Shown here: positions 1-9,017 of the stretch, in pieces
Layout of the letters: each line of letters starts with the position of its first letter
How positions within the stretch are numbered: position 1 is the stretch's first letter
Origin: Flavobacterium covae
Lineage (GTDB): Bacteria > Bacteroidota > Bacteroidia > Flavobacteriales > Flavobacteriaceae
Assembly (NCBI GenBank): GCA_019565575.1
Contig: CP067379.1
Span: 3,038,001-3,102,000 of the forward strand
Reading direction: 5' to 3'
Length of the DNA stretch: 64,000 nucleotides
Made by a program: the position numbers and the translations under genes
Notes under the pieces: model-generated
Told to the model about the DNA's origin: nothing
The model's database searches: none
What the model saw: only the letters and a program-made list of their open reading frames with translations

Positions 1-303
1 CATTTTAAAATTATCAATGCTATTACAGTGTTGTCTGATTTTGAATACAACAGTACAACTGGAACCTATGAGCCGAAGGATATTGCCACAAATGGATTGA
101 CAGATGTACAAGATTCGGGATATTTACCTGTTAATGCTTTAACTTCTGCAATAAGTGTTGTTAGTACTTTGCCAGGTTCTCCAACTGTTTCAGCTGATGT
201 GTCGGTGGTAAATTTATTGGCAGTTGAATTTTATCAAGAAGTTAATTCAAATTACTACTTGTTTTCGCAAGGTAATGCGATGAAAGTTGCAAAAATATTC
301 TAA
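1..303 (+). CDS. C-terminal part of an unrecognised protein (5' end outside window)
   Basis: The frame is open from base 1 and ends with TAA at 301-303, so this is the last 100 codons of a longer gene; the TTG at 28 is probably not a start. The visible part is rich in Val, Ser, Thr and Asn and shows no motif I recognise. A good terminator follows at once. It is the only plus-strand gene before 25 kb, so it probably lies outside the minus-strand defence operon, but I cannot tell whether it belongs to the chromosome or to the mobile element. Confidence 0.6.
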   Translation, partial: HFKIINAITVLSDFEYNSTTGTYEPKDIATNGLTDVQDSGYLPVNALTSAISVVSTLPGSPTVSADVSVVNLLAVEFYQEVNSNYYLFSQGNAMKVAKIF

Positions 304-341
304 TTCTTCATCAGTGAATTAGACGATTTCGGAAAATCGGG

Positions 342-370
342 AAAGCCTGCTCTATTGAGTAGGCTTTTTT
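342..370 (+). terminator. Rho-independent terminator
   Basis: AAAGCCTGCTC and GAGTAGGCTTT pair around a short loop with one G-T pair, followed by a T run. It sits 40 bases after the stop of the plus-strand gene. Confidence 0.75.
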
Positions 371-422
371 CTTTTGCACCTATTTTCTTATAATGGCGAA
401 ATATGGTTTAAATATCTATGCT

Positions 423-878
423 TTAAGCATAAAATAAATATAAGATAAGGGCTTTACCTTTTTTGATATAGCGGTAAAAAATAGCTCTTTTTGCATCATT
501 GATAAGTAGCAAGGTTTCTTTGTATTTTTTCTCCTGCTGCTCTAAAATTTCTAATGCCTTTACTAACTTATTGAAGCCTTTTAAATCGGTGCTGGCTTGC
601 TCTAATCCAGTATTTATAGCTTGTTTACAATCGCCTATGGTAATGAATGGAATAACAGATCCTTTTAAAAAATATTCAAAGGATTTTGCCTTCCACAATC
701 CGAAACAAAGCGAGTAAAAAAACTGCTTATCCTCTTCGGTTTTGGCGGTTAAAACAAAGCAATTCGGGCAAGGCTCGGAAAGTGGTTTTCCGCTGTTATT
801 TCCTTTGCATAGGATGTAAAAATGAGGCTCATTTATTTGAGCTTTTGTGCTGTACGTTTTAAGTGAGAATTTTGCCAT
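423..878 (-). CDS. DUF6943-like protein of Bacteroidota mobile elements
   Basis: A 151-residue protein beginning MAKFSLKTYSTKAQ. The frame runs upstream to 1070, but that extension is Phe/Pro-rich low-quality sequence, so the ATG at 876-878 is the more likely start. It has a Cys pair (SEPCPNCF), an aromatic middle (FFYSLCFGLWKAKSFEYFLKG) shortened here to its core FGLWKAKSFEYF, and a Lys/Glu-rich helical C-terminus. From memory this matches the DUF6943 family, which is common in conjugative and mobilisable elements of Bacteroidota; its function is unknown. It is separated from the defence operon by the palindrome-rich spacer, so it is probably transcribed independently. Confidence 0.6.
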   Translation of the reverse strand: MAKFSLKTYSTKAQINEPHFYILCKGNNSGKPLSEPCPNCFVLTAKTEEDKQFFYSLCFGLWKAKSFEYFLKGSVIPFITIGDCKQAINTGLEQASTDLKGFNKLVKALEILEQQEKKYKETLLLINDAKRAIFYRYIKKGKALILYLFYA

Positions 879-1233
879 TTTGAGATGATTTTGTTTGCTT
901 CCGAAATCCCCTCTGACAAAAAATTTTTGACAAAGAAAAAAACGAAAAAAAAAGAAAGCCATCTCATCAGGTGGTGGAGATTGGACAAGCAAGGTTTTTG
1001 AGAAAAAAATACTACCCGATAGGGTGGAGATTTTTTTCAAAACCCGTAGGGCTTGACCTTGATGGGCCAATTGTAACCACCTACTTTTGCTTCCTTTTTT
1101 ATTCTTTTTGGCAAAACATCTTTACTATAACCTATTTAAAATGATAGTACTTCTTTACAATTCCAATGGGGTAAACACTTCCAGAAAAAAATAAACTATA
1201 CCTTATTTGTGCGGTGGGTTGTGCGTTGCAAGT

Positions 1234-1415
1234 GTAGTAACTGAACGGAATGGAACGATTGCTTGGGTATGAAATGGAGCAATACTGTATGCTTTTGCAG
1301 GGTTGCAAACTTTGCAATCTTTTCATTTCTGCAAAGTTTATTGGGATGGGGAAAGCATACGGATTGCGTAATGGAATAGTGCGTTGGGTATCGTGGAATG
1401 TAGAGAAGGCACTAC
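1234..1415. repeat. Long imperfect palindrome A
   Basis: Concentric matching arms share a centre near 1323-1324: AAACTTTGCA (1307-1316) with TGCAAAGTTT (1330-1339), GTATGCTTT (1287-1295) with AAAGCATAC (1352-1360), GCAAT (1279-1283) with ATTGC (1363-1367), and outer pairs out to GTAGT (1234) and ACTAC (1415). Loops separate the arms. As single-stranded DNA or RNA it would fold into one hairpin of about 180 bases. Confidence 0.75.
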
Positions 1416-1574
1416 TCTTGCTGGCAAATTAGGCTGTAGTGGGTGCTATGTAGAGAAACGGAATAGTACCTACTAAAAGCCGACACTAAACATCATAGTT
1501 TATTTTTTTTCTGACCGCTGAAAGGGTGGTGGGGAATTGTGGTTCTTAGGGTGGGTGCGGCTGGTTAAAACACG

Positions 1575-1634
1575 GCTACGATACAAAAAAATATTTGCGT
1601 TGGGTTTTGCGTTGGGGAATATTTTTTTGGTAGC
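1575..1634. repeat. Imperfect palindrome B
   Basis: GCTACGATACAAAAAAATAT (1575-1594) pairs with ATATTTTTTTGGTAGC (1619-1634). The loop contains TGCGTTGGG twice, 13 bases apart. Confidence 0.7.
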
Positions 1635-1655
1635 GTCTATGGTGCTGGCTATTTT

Positions 1656-1739
1656 ACATAATGTTATTATAGGACAGACTGTGCGGTTGGGTGCTTGCAC
1701 AAGCAGGGGAAAAGGCTGTACTATAATGCCACATTATGT
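1656..1739. repeat. Nested palindrome C
   Basis: Outer arms are ACATAATGT (1656-1664) and ACATTATGT (1731-1739). The middle arms TATTATAGGACAG and CTGTACTATAATG match with two mismatches. The innermost arms are TGCTTG and CAAGCA around a two-base loop near 1698. Confidence 0.7.
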
Positions 1740-1805
1740 AACTTAGCTTCCGACATTTTTAATACTGGCATAAGCGGAACGGTGGTGGTGGTTGGAGTGT
1801 AGCGG

Positions 1806-1931
1806 CTTTTTGTTTGGGCTGTGGGGGATGGCAACAGCTCTTTGCTTTTTTAGTTTATACCGCTAAAAAATAGATGCTTTAAACAAAAAAGCAATGTGCT
1901 GTATAGCGTTGGGAACAGCCCACACAAAAAG
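1806..1931. repeat. Long imperfect palindrome D
   Basis: CTTTTTGTTTGGGCTGT (from 1806) pairs with ACAGCCCACACAAAAAG (to 1931). Inside it, ACAGCTCTTTGCTTTTTTAG pairs with AAACAAAAAAGCAATGTGCT. The whole is about 125 bases and contains the GCGTTGGG word. Confidence 0.7.
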
Positions 1932-1964
1932 TATGACAGTTTAAAAATGGCGGCAGTACCATAG

Positions 1965-2005
1965 TATGCACTGGAAGCGTTGGCATTGTGCGTTTGGAGT
2001 GCATA
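1965..2005. repeat. Short palindrome E
   Basis: TATGCACT (1965-1972) is the exact reverse complement of AGTGCATA (1998-2005). The loop again carries GCGTTGG and GCGTTTGG. Confidence 0.6.
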
Positions 2006-2065
2006 AGCCGTGTTTTGTGCGTTGGCTGGGTGGGTCATAATAAACTCGTGGCTCTGCCACACCGC

Positions 2066-2671
2066 TTATTTTTTACTGTATAAGTTATAATTAGCTGTTA
2101 AGACCTTGATACTATGAGAATCAAAGTCGCCATCATCTGTAACAACAGCAAACTGATACTTCTCCATAAGTTTCATATAGTATAAATCATTAAAATCAAC
2201 TTCTCTATTTAAATGATTTAATAAACTCATTGGTTTTAATTCAATAAAATCGTCATTTACATATTCATACATAAAAGAGTATGCCTGTATATCATCAAGA
2301 AGAATTTTAAGCTGTTTGTTGTAGTCTGAGAATTTATTGTTTCTGTAATCTTTTTTAAAATTACCTTGACCGGGTTGACAATTTAGAAACGAAGGCATCG
2401 CAACAACTCTTAAATAAGTATTTATTATCTCCGATAATAACATACTTGTCATTACTATTTTAGGTATGTTTTTTACCCTCTTTATTGCTTTAGGATCAGA
2501 AATTGAGTTGAGTTGAACTACGCCTTCAAAAAAGTCTATATAAGGTATAAACCTTTTTTCTTTATCGTTTTTATGATTATATTTTAGAAATGCAATCCAA
2601 ACATTAGAATCAAAAAAATAATGAGAGAATGATTCAGGGTAATTATCGGATAGTTTTACTATTTGAGCCAT
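2066..2671 (-). CDS. PIN-domain protein, putative RNase effector
   Basis: A 201-residue protein with a PIN-like acidic set. D21 lies in YFFDSNVWIAFL directly after a beta strand, E81 in MTSMLLSEIINTYL, D159/D162 in REVDFNDLYYMK, and D179/D180 in FAVVTDDGDF near the C-terminus. PIN domains are metal-dependent RNases and are often toxins. At 201 residues it is longer than a VapC toxin (about 130), with an insertion between the second and third acidic positions, and no antitoxin-like partner is beside it. Its start is 3 bases beyond the stop of the upstream STAS-like gene, so the two are surely co-transcribed; it is the last gene of the operon. Nuclease activity is inferred. Confidence 0.7.
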   Translation of the reverse strand: MAQIVKLSDNYPESFSHYFFDSNVWIAFLKYNHKNDKEKRFIPYIDFFEGVVQLNSISDPKAIKRVKNIPKIVMTSMLLSEIINTYLRVVAMPSFLNCQPGQGNFKKDYRNNKFSDYNKQLKILLDDIQAYSFMYEYVNDDFIELKPMSLLNHLNREVDFNDLYYMKLMEKYQFAVVTDDGDFDSHSIKVLTANYNLYSKK

Positions 2672-2674
2672 AGA

Positions 2675-3019
2675 TTAATCAAATAATGCAAGGATTGCAT
2701 TATCGATAATAACAGCCTTTTCTGGGTTTTGAGCTAAAACTATTGAATCTTGTATTTTCTCAAACCAAACAGAAGATTGGTCAATATTTTCGACAATGAT
2801 ATTGGATGAAGCTGTTGAAGGATATTTAGTATATAACTGCCCAATAGATGCATTACAAAAACCAGAAGTTAGATTTGAAATACCTTGAAAATCTAAAATA
2901 ATTGAAGTGCCAGAGTTTAAGTAAGAAGAAGCTACTTCAAATATCTGATTACCAAACTTTTGAATGATAGCATTGGAAGTACCAATTACGTCAACTATTT
3001 TTATTCTGACTTGGCTCAT
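2675..3019 (-). CDS. STAS-like protein (DUF4325 type)
   Basis: A 114-residue protein with a STAS-like pattern: strand and helix in the first 35 residues, then SIILDFQGISNLTSGFCNAS (39-58), which resembles the core of DUF4325, a STAS-like family that accompanies GHKL ATPases. STAS domains bind such ATPases in partner-switching pairs (SpoIIAA/SpoIIAB type). No phosphorylatable Ser can be fixed by eye; S52 or S58 are candidates. It lies between the ATPase gene (38-base gap) and the PIN gene (3-base gap). The family call is moderately sure; the regulatory role is inferred from context. Confidence 0.65.
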   Translation of the reverse strand: MSQVRIKIVDVIGTSNAIIQKFGNQIFEVASSYLNSGTSIILDFQGISNLTSGFCNASIGQLYTKYPSTASSNIIVENIDQSSVWFEKIQDSIVLAQNPEKAVIIDNAILALFD

Positions 3020-3057
3020 AGTTCAAAGATACAAAAAGGGTTGCAAATGTACAACAT

Positions 3058-3906
3058 TTAATTTAAATAACGAAAAGTTAAGTGAATTGTTGCACCTGCA
3101 CGAAAGTTATTGAGATTATGAGAATTGATTGATTTATTTTTTAATGACCAAAAACAACCATCTGATACAATACTTAACTCCCCACCATTTTTAAAACAGT
3201 ACATCATAATTTTTTTCAGACCATTACCACCTTTAATTGCATCAGGTTTGGTGCTACCACCTTTGACAGCCCAACTTATTGCTTCTGCTCCTGATTTGAT
3301 TTCATTCAAGGTATGTTGAGCAATTTTTTTTAGAAAACCGTCACCATAATCTGTTAAAGTAAATTTAAGCTCGCCAGATGCTGGAAAATGTTGACCACAA
3401 CAAATTATTGGAGATTTGGAATTAGCGTGAATACCTACGTTGTCAAAAATTTCAAAGTAGCTTGACTTAATTCGGTCTTTTGAATCTTTATCTATTTTAT
3501 CAAGCCCTCTTTGCTTTAAGAAAATATTTTCAATATAATCAGCAAAACTATCTACATTGTCAGGCTGAAAAGCTTTTATTGGAATTACAGTTTCTCTATC
3601 ATCCACTGGTTTAAAATGTTCTTTATTGTGTACAACATAGTAAGCAAAGCCATTCCGATATAAAACATTCAAATCACCTTTAAGGATAGAATAATCAATG
3701 AAAAATTTAAGGTTGTTATTTTTTTTAAGATTGTAACAATATAATAGTAACTCTGATGATAAGTTAGCATCAAACCATTCTAAATTTGCAAAATCAATCG
3801 TAAACCAACAGTTAGAAAATTGTTTAGCAAATTGATAGAAATCAAATAATTGCTGAACTCCTTTTGGATCTGTTTGAATCCTACCTTTAAATGAAAATTT
3901 AGACAT
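3058..3906 (-). CDS. STAS-like plus GHKL/HATPase-domain protein
   Basis: A 282-residue protein starting MSKFSFKG; the frame extends to 3981, but the ATG at 3904-3906 gives the natural N-terminus and sits 5 bases after the previous ORF. Residues about 30-95 look STAS-like (FTIDFANLEWFDANLSSELL). Residues 145-282 carry GHKL ATP-binding boxes: N box E152-x3-N156 in YFEIFDNVGIHA, D186-YGDG, GGNGLKKIM at 227-235, and GATIHLTF near the end. No histidine phospho-acceptor, transmembrane or receiver domain is visible, so it is more like an anti-sigma-type kinase or ATP-binding switch than a sensor kinase. It precedes the DUF4325 and PIN genes. Confidence 0.7.
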   Translation of the reverse strand: MSKFSFKGRIQTDPKGVQQLFDFYQFAKQFSNCWFTIDFANLEWFDANLSSELLLYCYNLKKNNNLKFFIDYSILKGDLNVLYRNGFAYYVVHNKEHFKPVDDRETVIPIKAFQPDNVDSFADYIENIFLKQRGLDKIDKDSKDRIKSSYFEIFDNVGIHANSKSPIICCGQHFPASGELKFTLTDYGDGFLKKIAQHTLNEIKSGAEAISWAVKGGSTKPDAIKGGNGLKKIMMYCFKNGGELSIVSDGCFWSLKNKSINSHNLNNFRAGATIHLTFRYLN

Positions 3907-3911
3907 TTTAT

Positions 3912-4094
3912 TTAACTTGATATTGCAACCATATACCCCATAAAACCAATTAGCCCTAATATGCCAATTATAGCCCACCAACTGAATGGTCTTGTGTGAT
4001 TGGGTGAAAACATTAAAGACAGCATACAGCTGAACGAAAACCGAAGGTTTCGTTCTATTCGTTGTAAAGGTGTATATCTGCTTTTGCGTTTCAC
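3912..4094 (-). CDS. Small single-span membrane ORF, uncertain
   Basis: A 60-codon ORF fills the gap between hsdR and the ATPase gene. Its GTG start overlaps the hsdR stop and its own stop is 5 bases before the next start, which is what a translationally coupled gene would look like. The N-terminus is basic (MKRKSRYTPLQRIER), and residues about 39-57 form a hydrophobic span (WWAIIGILGLIGFMGYMVA). I do not recognise a family. It could be a membrane anchor or sensor for the downstream module, or a chance ORF. Confidence 0.4.
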   Translation of the reverse strand: MKRKSRYTPLQRIERNLRFSFSCMLSLMFSPNHTRPFSWWAIIGILGLIGFMGYMVAISS

Positions 4095-7000
4095 TATTTG
4101 TTTAATTCATTTGCTAATAATTTAGCTTGCTCAATTACTGTTTCCGTTGCTTTTAATTCTAAGTCTGGTGGATAGCCGTGTTTACGTAAAATCTTCTTTA
4201 CAGCTATTCGCATTTTGGCTTGTACGTTTTCTCTAACAGTCCAATCGATACTGCTGTTTTTACGAATGGTATCTACTAATTCCCTGGCAATGTGCCTTAA
4301 AATTTCATCTCCTAAAACAGCTACTGCACTATCGTTTACTTCTAATGCTGAGTAAAACGCAAACTCTCTAAAGTCTAAGCCCAAATCTTCTCCTTTACGG
4401 TCTGCTTCTTTTATTTCTTTGGCAAGGTTGATAAGTTCTTCAATGACTTGGGCTGATGTAATTAAGTTATTTTGATAGTTACGGACAGCATTTTCTATCA
4501 TTTCAGAAAACTTTTTGGATTGTACGATATTGGTTTTCTGTCTTGTTTTTATTTCATCGTTGAGTAATTTTTTAAGCAATTCTAATGCTAAGTTTTTATG
4601 CTGCATTCCTTTTACTTCTGCTAAAAACTCGTCTGATAGAATAGAAATATCGGGTTTCTTAATACCTGCTGCATCAAAAATATCTACTACTTCATCTGCT
4701 ACTACGGCATCTGATAAAATTTGTTTAATGGCTGTTTCTATTTCTTCATCACTCTTGGTTTTGCTACTTTGGGTAACTTTAACAATTCGTGCTTTAATGG
4801 CTTGAAACAAGCCTACCTCATCTCTAATATCATTTGTATAAGGATGCGGTACTGATATAGCAAAAGATTTACTCAATGCCGTTACTGCATTGGTATATCT
4901 TGCCTTTCCATCTTCTAAGCCTAAAATATAGTTGGCTGCTTGAATAGGGAAATACAATTTTTCTTTTGGAGTAAGCCCAAAGAAACTTTTGTAATCGAAA
5001 CCTTTAGGTTGAGATTTGTCTGTGGGTTGTTCCTCAAACAGTTGAGCTACTATCTCATATTTACTCATCATTACTGATGCTGCTTCTTCTTGGTCAAATG
5101 CTGGTTTTCCCTTTCCACCGCTTTCTGTGTAAACAGAAAGGGCTTTTTAAGGTCGGTAGCTATGCCGATATAATCTACTACTAAACCGCCTTCTTTGTCT
5201 TTGTAAACACGGTTTACTCTTGCAATGGCTTGCATTAGATTATGGCCTTTCATTGGCTTATCAATATATAAGGTGTGCATACTTGGGGCATCAAAACCTG
5301 TAAGCCACATATCTCTTACAATAGCCAATTTTAAACTATCTTTTGGGTCTTTTAATCTTTCGCCTAAAGCTTTGCGTTTAGGTTTGTTTCTTACGTGCGG
5401 TTGAAAGTTTAAAGGGTCTGATGATGAACCAGTCATAACTACTTTAATTGTGCCTTCTGTTTCATCATCACTATGCCAATCTGGTCTTATTTTAATAATT
5501 TCATCATATAAATCCACACATATTCTACGGCTCATACACACTATCATTGCTTTACCGTCTAATATGGCGTTTCGTTCTTCAAAGTGTTTCACAATATCAG
5601 CTGCTATGAGTGATAAACGGTGTTGATTGCCTACAATGGCTTCTAATCTTGCCCATTTGGCTTTTAGTTTTTGTTGGTCTGTGAGTTCTTCGCTTTCTGT
5701 GAGTTCTTCAAAATCTGCATCAACTCTTGGTTTTTCTTCATCTTTAAGATTAATTTTTGCTAAACGGTTTTCATAAAAATACGAACCGTTGCACCATCTT
5801 CTACTGCTTGCTGAATGTCGTACACATCTATATAATCACCAAAAACAGCTTGGGTATTTTTATCAGTGTTTTCAATGGGTGTTCCTGTGAAACCTATAAA
5901 TGAAGCATTGGGCAAAGCATCTCTCATATGTTTGGCAAAACCATCCATAAAGTCGTATTGGCTACGGTGAGCTTCGTCTGCTATTACTACAATATTTCTG
6001 CGGTCTGATAATTCTTCAAATTGCCCTTTGATGTTTTTAAACTTCCCATTTCCTAAATCAATCTTTTCCTCTATTTCGGGTAAAAATTTTTGAATGGTTG
6101 TGAATACAATACCACCTGATGTAACTGATAATAAATTTTTTAAATGGTCTCTGCTTTCAGCTTGTACAGGAGTTTGTCTTAGTATATCTTGACTTAATGA
6201 AAAGGTATCAAATAATTGGTCGTCAAGGTCGTTTCTATCTGTTAATATTACTAATGTAGGGTTGTTGAGTGCTAACACTAATTTACCTGCATAAAACGCC
6301 ATAGAAAGGCTTTTACCACTGCCTTGTGTATGCCAAATAACACCTGCTCTTTGGTCACCATTTTCGGCTGTTGCTTTTCGTGTAGCTTCTACTGCTTTAT
6401 TGACTGCAAAATATTGATGATAACGAGGTACAATTTTGGTAATCTTTTCTTTGTTTTGGTGGAATATGGTAAAATGACGGATTAAGTCAGGCAATACTGT
6501 TTTGTTGAGCATTCCTTTTGCCATTACTTCCATTTGAGGAATATTTTCGTCTGCTACTAAATGGCCATCAATAGATTTCCAAGGAACAAAAAATTGTTTA
6601 GGAGCTGTAAGCGAACCGTAGAGAGCATCCCAACCATCAGAAGCAATTAATAAAGCATTGAATTGAAAAAGGCTTGGTATGGTTTGTTTGTAGGTTTGTA
6701 ACTGATTGAATGCTGCATTAACATCTGCATTTTCGTCTGCTGCATTTTTAAGCTCTATTACTACTAATGGCAAACCATTTACAAACAAAATAACATCTGG
6801 TCTTTTATTAGTATTATTTTCGATTACCGTAAATTGATTGACGACTAAAAACTCGTTTTTACATGGGTTTTCATAATCGATAAGCCACACTTTATCTCCT
6901 GCAATACGGTCTGTTTTGCGATATTCTACATCTACACCTTCAGTAAGGTATTTATGGAATTGGTAATTGTTTTGAAATAAATCTGGACTATCAGAACGCA

Positions 7001-7220
7001 AAACCTTACGCAAGGCTTCCTCTTGTGCTTCATAAGGAATACTTGGGTTGAGTTTGGCAATGGCTTCTTGTAAGCGGTTTTTGAGTACTACTTCGTTGTA
7101 CTCTCGTTCAGGCATTGAGCCATCTGGCGAAATGTCTGTGCCATTGATGTACTGGAAGCCTAACTCTATAAACTCTTGTATGATAATTTGCTCTATGTGG
7201 TCTTCTGATATTACTGCCAT
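4094..7220 (-). CDS. hsdR: Type I restriction endonuclease subunit R (two frameshifts)
   Basis: About 1,042 residues, the normal HsdR length, read in three frames. The N-terminus has the nuclease signature [10 protein letters not shown]...VVIELKNA (about residues 138-158). The translocase has Walker [12 protein letters not shown], the DEAH box [15 protein letters not shown], and motif [18 protein letters not shown]. The C-terminus is the EcoR124-type helical HsdM-binding domain. The breaks are at about 5,779 (T5 where T6 restores [11 protein letters not shown]) and 5,146 (A5 where A6 restores [14 protein letters not shown], on the coding strand). The enzyme cuts DNA at a distance after ATP-driven translocation, in complex with HsdM and HsdS. 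Because the breaks are like those in housekeeping genes, the gene is probably intact in the cell. Confidence 0.93.
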
Positions 7221-7246
7221 AAATAATAGTTATGAATTATGAGATT

Positions 7247-9015
7247 TTAGCTGATAACATCAAAAATCTTTACAAATTTATTTTTTGTTTCTTCCTCCAA
7301 TTCAAACACACTCTCCTCAATGTAAATACTTTGAAGTGCTGTATTAAATTTTGATTTATTAAATTCTTTTGAAGCAGGATCGAATATTTTTGTAATAGCT
7401 AATTTTTCATTTACTGTGAATAAATCTTCTGTTGGAAACTTGTAACCTTTATCAATATCCAATAAAGTAATTATTTTGTTTTCGACTATTGGACCAAACT
7501 CCTTTAAATATCTTTTTTAGCTTCTTCTCCTGCTTTATCGCCATCCAAAAGAATAATGAAATCACGATTCCAAGCTAAGTAAGTTGCAATAATTTGATTG
7601 TTTCTATCCGCTCCATTACCGGGATAAAAATTAATAACATACTTATTATTTAAAATAACTTCGTTTATGTATTTAAATGTATAGTAATCATTTTTACCTT
7701 CAAGAATAACAATATTATTTACTTCCTCTAAGTGACCTGGACTATATTCTAATGCGTCTAAAATCGGTTGAAAATATGTTCTTTGCTCAGGATGTTTCAC
7801 TACAAACTGTTTATAAAGTATTGCTTCAACATCTGTATTATCACTTATATAATCAAATTCTTGAGTATAATCTAAAGCTTTATTTTTTATTATATAGGCA
7901 CTTGAAAGCCATTTAGGATTTATAAGATGATGGCTATGAGTAGTATAAATTAATTTGCAATTTGAAACTAATTTTTGGAATGTAGTAAGAAGGTTTTTTT
8001 GAGCAGTAGAGTGTAAATTAGATGCAGGTTCATCAAGTAGGAAAAGGATTTCTCCTTTTTCACCTGATCTATTTTTTCTAAATTCTGTAAATAATAAGAA
8101 TGTGAAAAACCATTTAAAACCTAAACTTCTTTCAGATATTTGAAATTGATTTAACCCCTCTTTTAACTTTACTTCTAAATAAGCTAAACCATTAGTTTCA
8201 TCAATTCCAGTTTTCAGTTTTATTTCTTTGCCCTTAGAATCAAATAACTGCCCCCAAGCACTGAAAACAACCTTAGTAATTTGTATGCTTATCCTTTCAA
8301 TAGTTGATTCTAAAGCTTCGTCAGAACCTTCTGATTTGTTTTTTAATCTGTAAATTATATGCTCTTCAATAGTAAGACCTTCATTTAAGGTATCCATAAT
8401 ATCATCTAAAACAGCACGATATGTTGCTTGTTCTTTTTCTTCGTCCTTTGATTTTTCCAAATATATTCTATTAGGAAAATCGAAAAGAAAATTGGGATAA
8501 TAAATTAAAGGAGGGATTAAATTTTGAACTACATACTCTTGAACCTTGAGAAACTCCTCATTTTCCGAACTAAATTTACGAGAATACCTTTTGTTTTTTA
8601 ATAACCCTTCAAGTTCAAATTCCCACGTAATGCCCGACTCAGCTGGAATAAATTCCGAATTTTTAAAACTGTAAACTAAACTTTGAGATACATTTTTGAT
8701 TGGGTTGTTATTTTTAAACCCAATTCCTTTGCAAAAGGAATTTATATTTTTTTCATCTTCAATTTCTAATTCTAAAAATGCCGTAACTTCAATAGTATCA
8801 GTGAAATTAAACTTTCTGTTTTTAGGGATTAATTTATGGACTTCATTTGCATTAGGTTCATTGTGAATTAAACTTATTGCCTCTAAAATCGATGTCTTAC
8901 CACTTTCGTTTAACCCCACAAGCGTAATTATATTTGAATTGGGGTCTTTATCCAGCTCCAACTTTAGGTCTTTTATTCCTTTATAATTTTTTATATAAAA
9001 TGATTTGTACTTCAT
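7247..9015 (-). CDS. OLD-like AAA ATPase with TOPRIM nuclease domain (one frameshift)
   Basis: About 589 residues. The ABC/SMC-type ATPase part has Walker A GLNESGKTSILE (about 34-45), Walker B FLLDEPASNLHS (about 330) and the switch His in YTTHSHHL. The C-terminal TOPRIM part has VILEGKNDYYTF and IILLDGDKAGEEAKK. This is the architecture of OLD-family nucleases. The break is near 7,515: six A on the coding strand, where seven restore EEAKKRYLKEFGPIVENK and join the last 85 codons. It sits 2 bases after hsdS and 26 bases before hsdR, so it is embedded in the Type I operon rather than beside it. No UvrD-type helicase partner is nearby, unlike Gabija. Confidence 0.8.
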
Positions 9016-9017
9016 AA

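Larger units (their letters stand above)
879..2065. other. Non-coding, GC-richer spacer with nested palindromes
   Basis: No convincing gene is present; the short ORFs on both strands fall inside inverted repeats. The first part (880-1075) holds the direct repeat GGTGGAGATT at 973-982 and 1023-1032. From about 1190 the base composition becomes clearly G/T-rich on the plus strand and the word TGCGTTGG or a one-base variant recurs (near 1223, 1381, 1596, 1609, 1682, 1904, 1977, 2018). Five imperfect palindromes are listed separately. The composition is unlike both flanks. Confidence 0.7.

Noticed and set aside
879..1070. N-terminal extension of the DUF6943-like protein to 215 residues
   Set aside because: The added part is low-complexity Phe/Pro/Ser sequence over a repeat-bearing leader; the ATG at 876-878 gives the family-like start.
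1250..2062. Short ORFs of 60-70 codons on both strands
   Set aside because: They lie inside long palindromes and have no protein-like composition or motif.
5071..5592. Separate small helicase genes next to hsdR
   Set aside because: They join into one normal-length HsdR when one base is added to each of two homopolymers.
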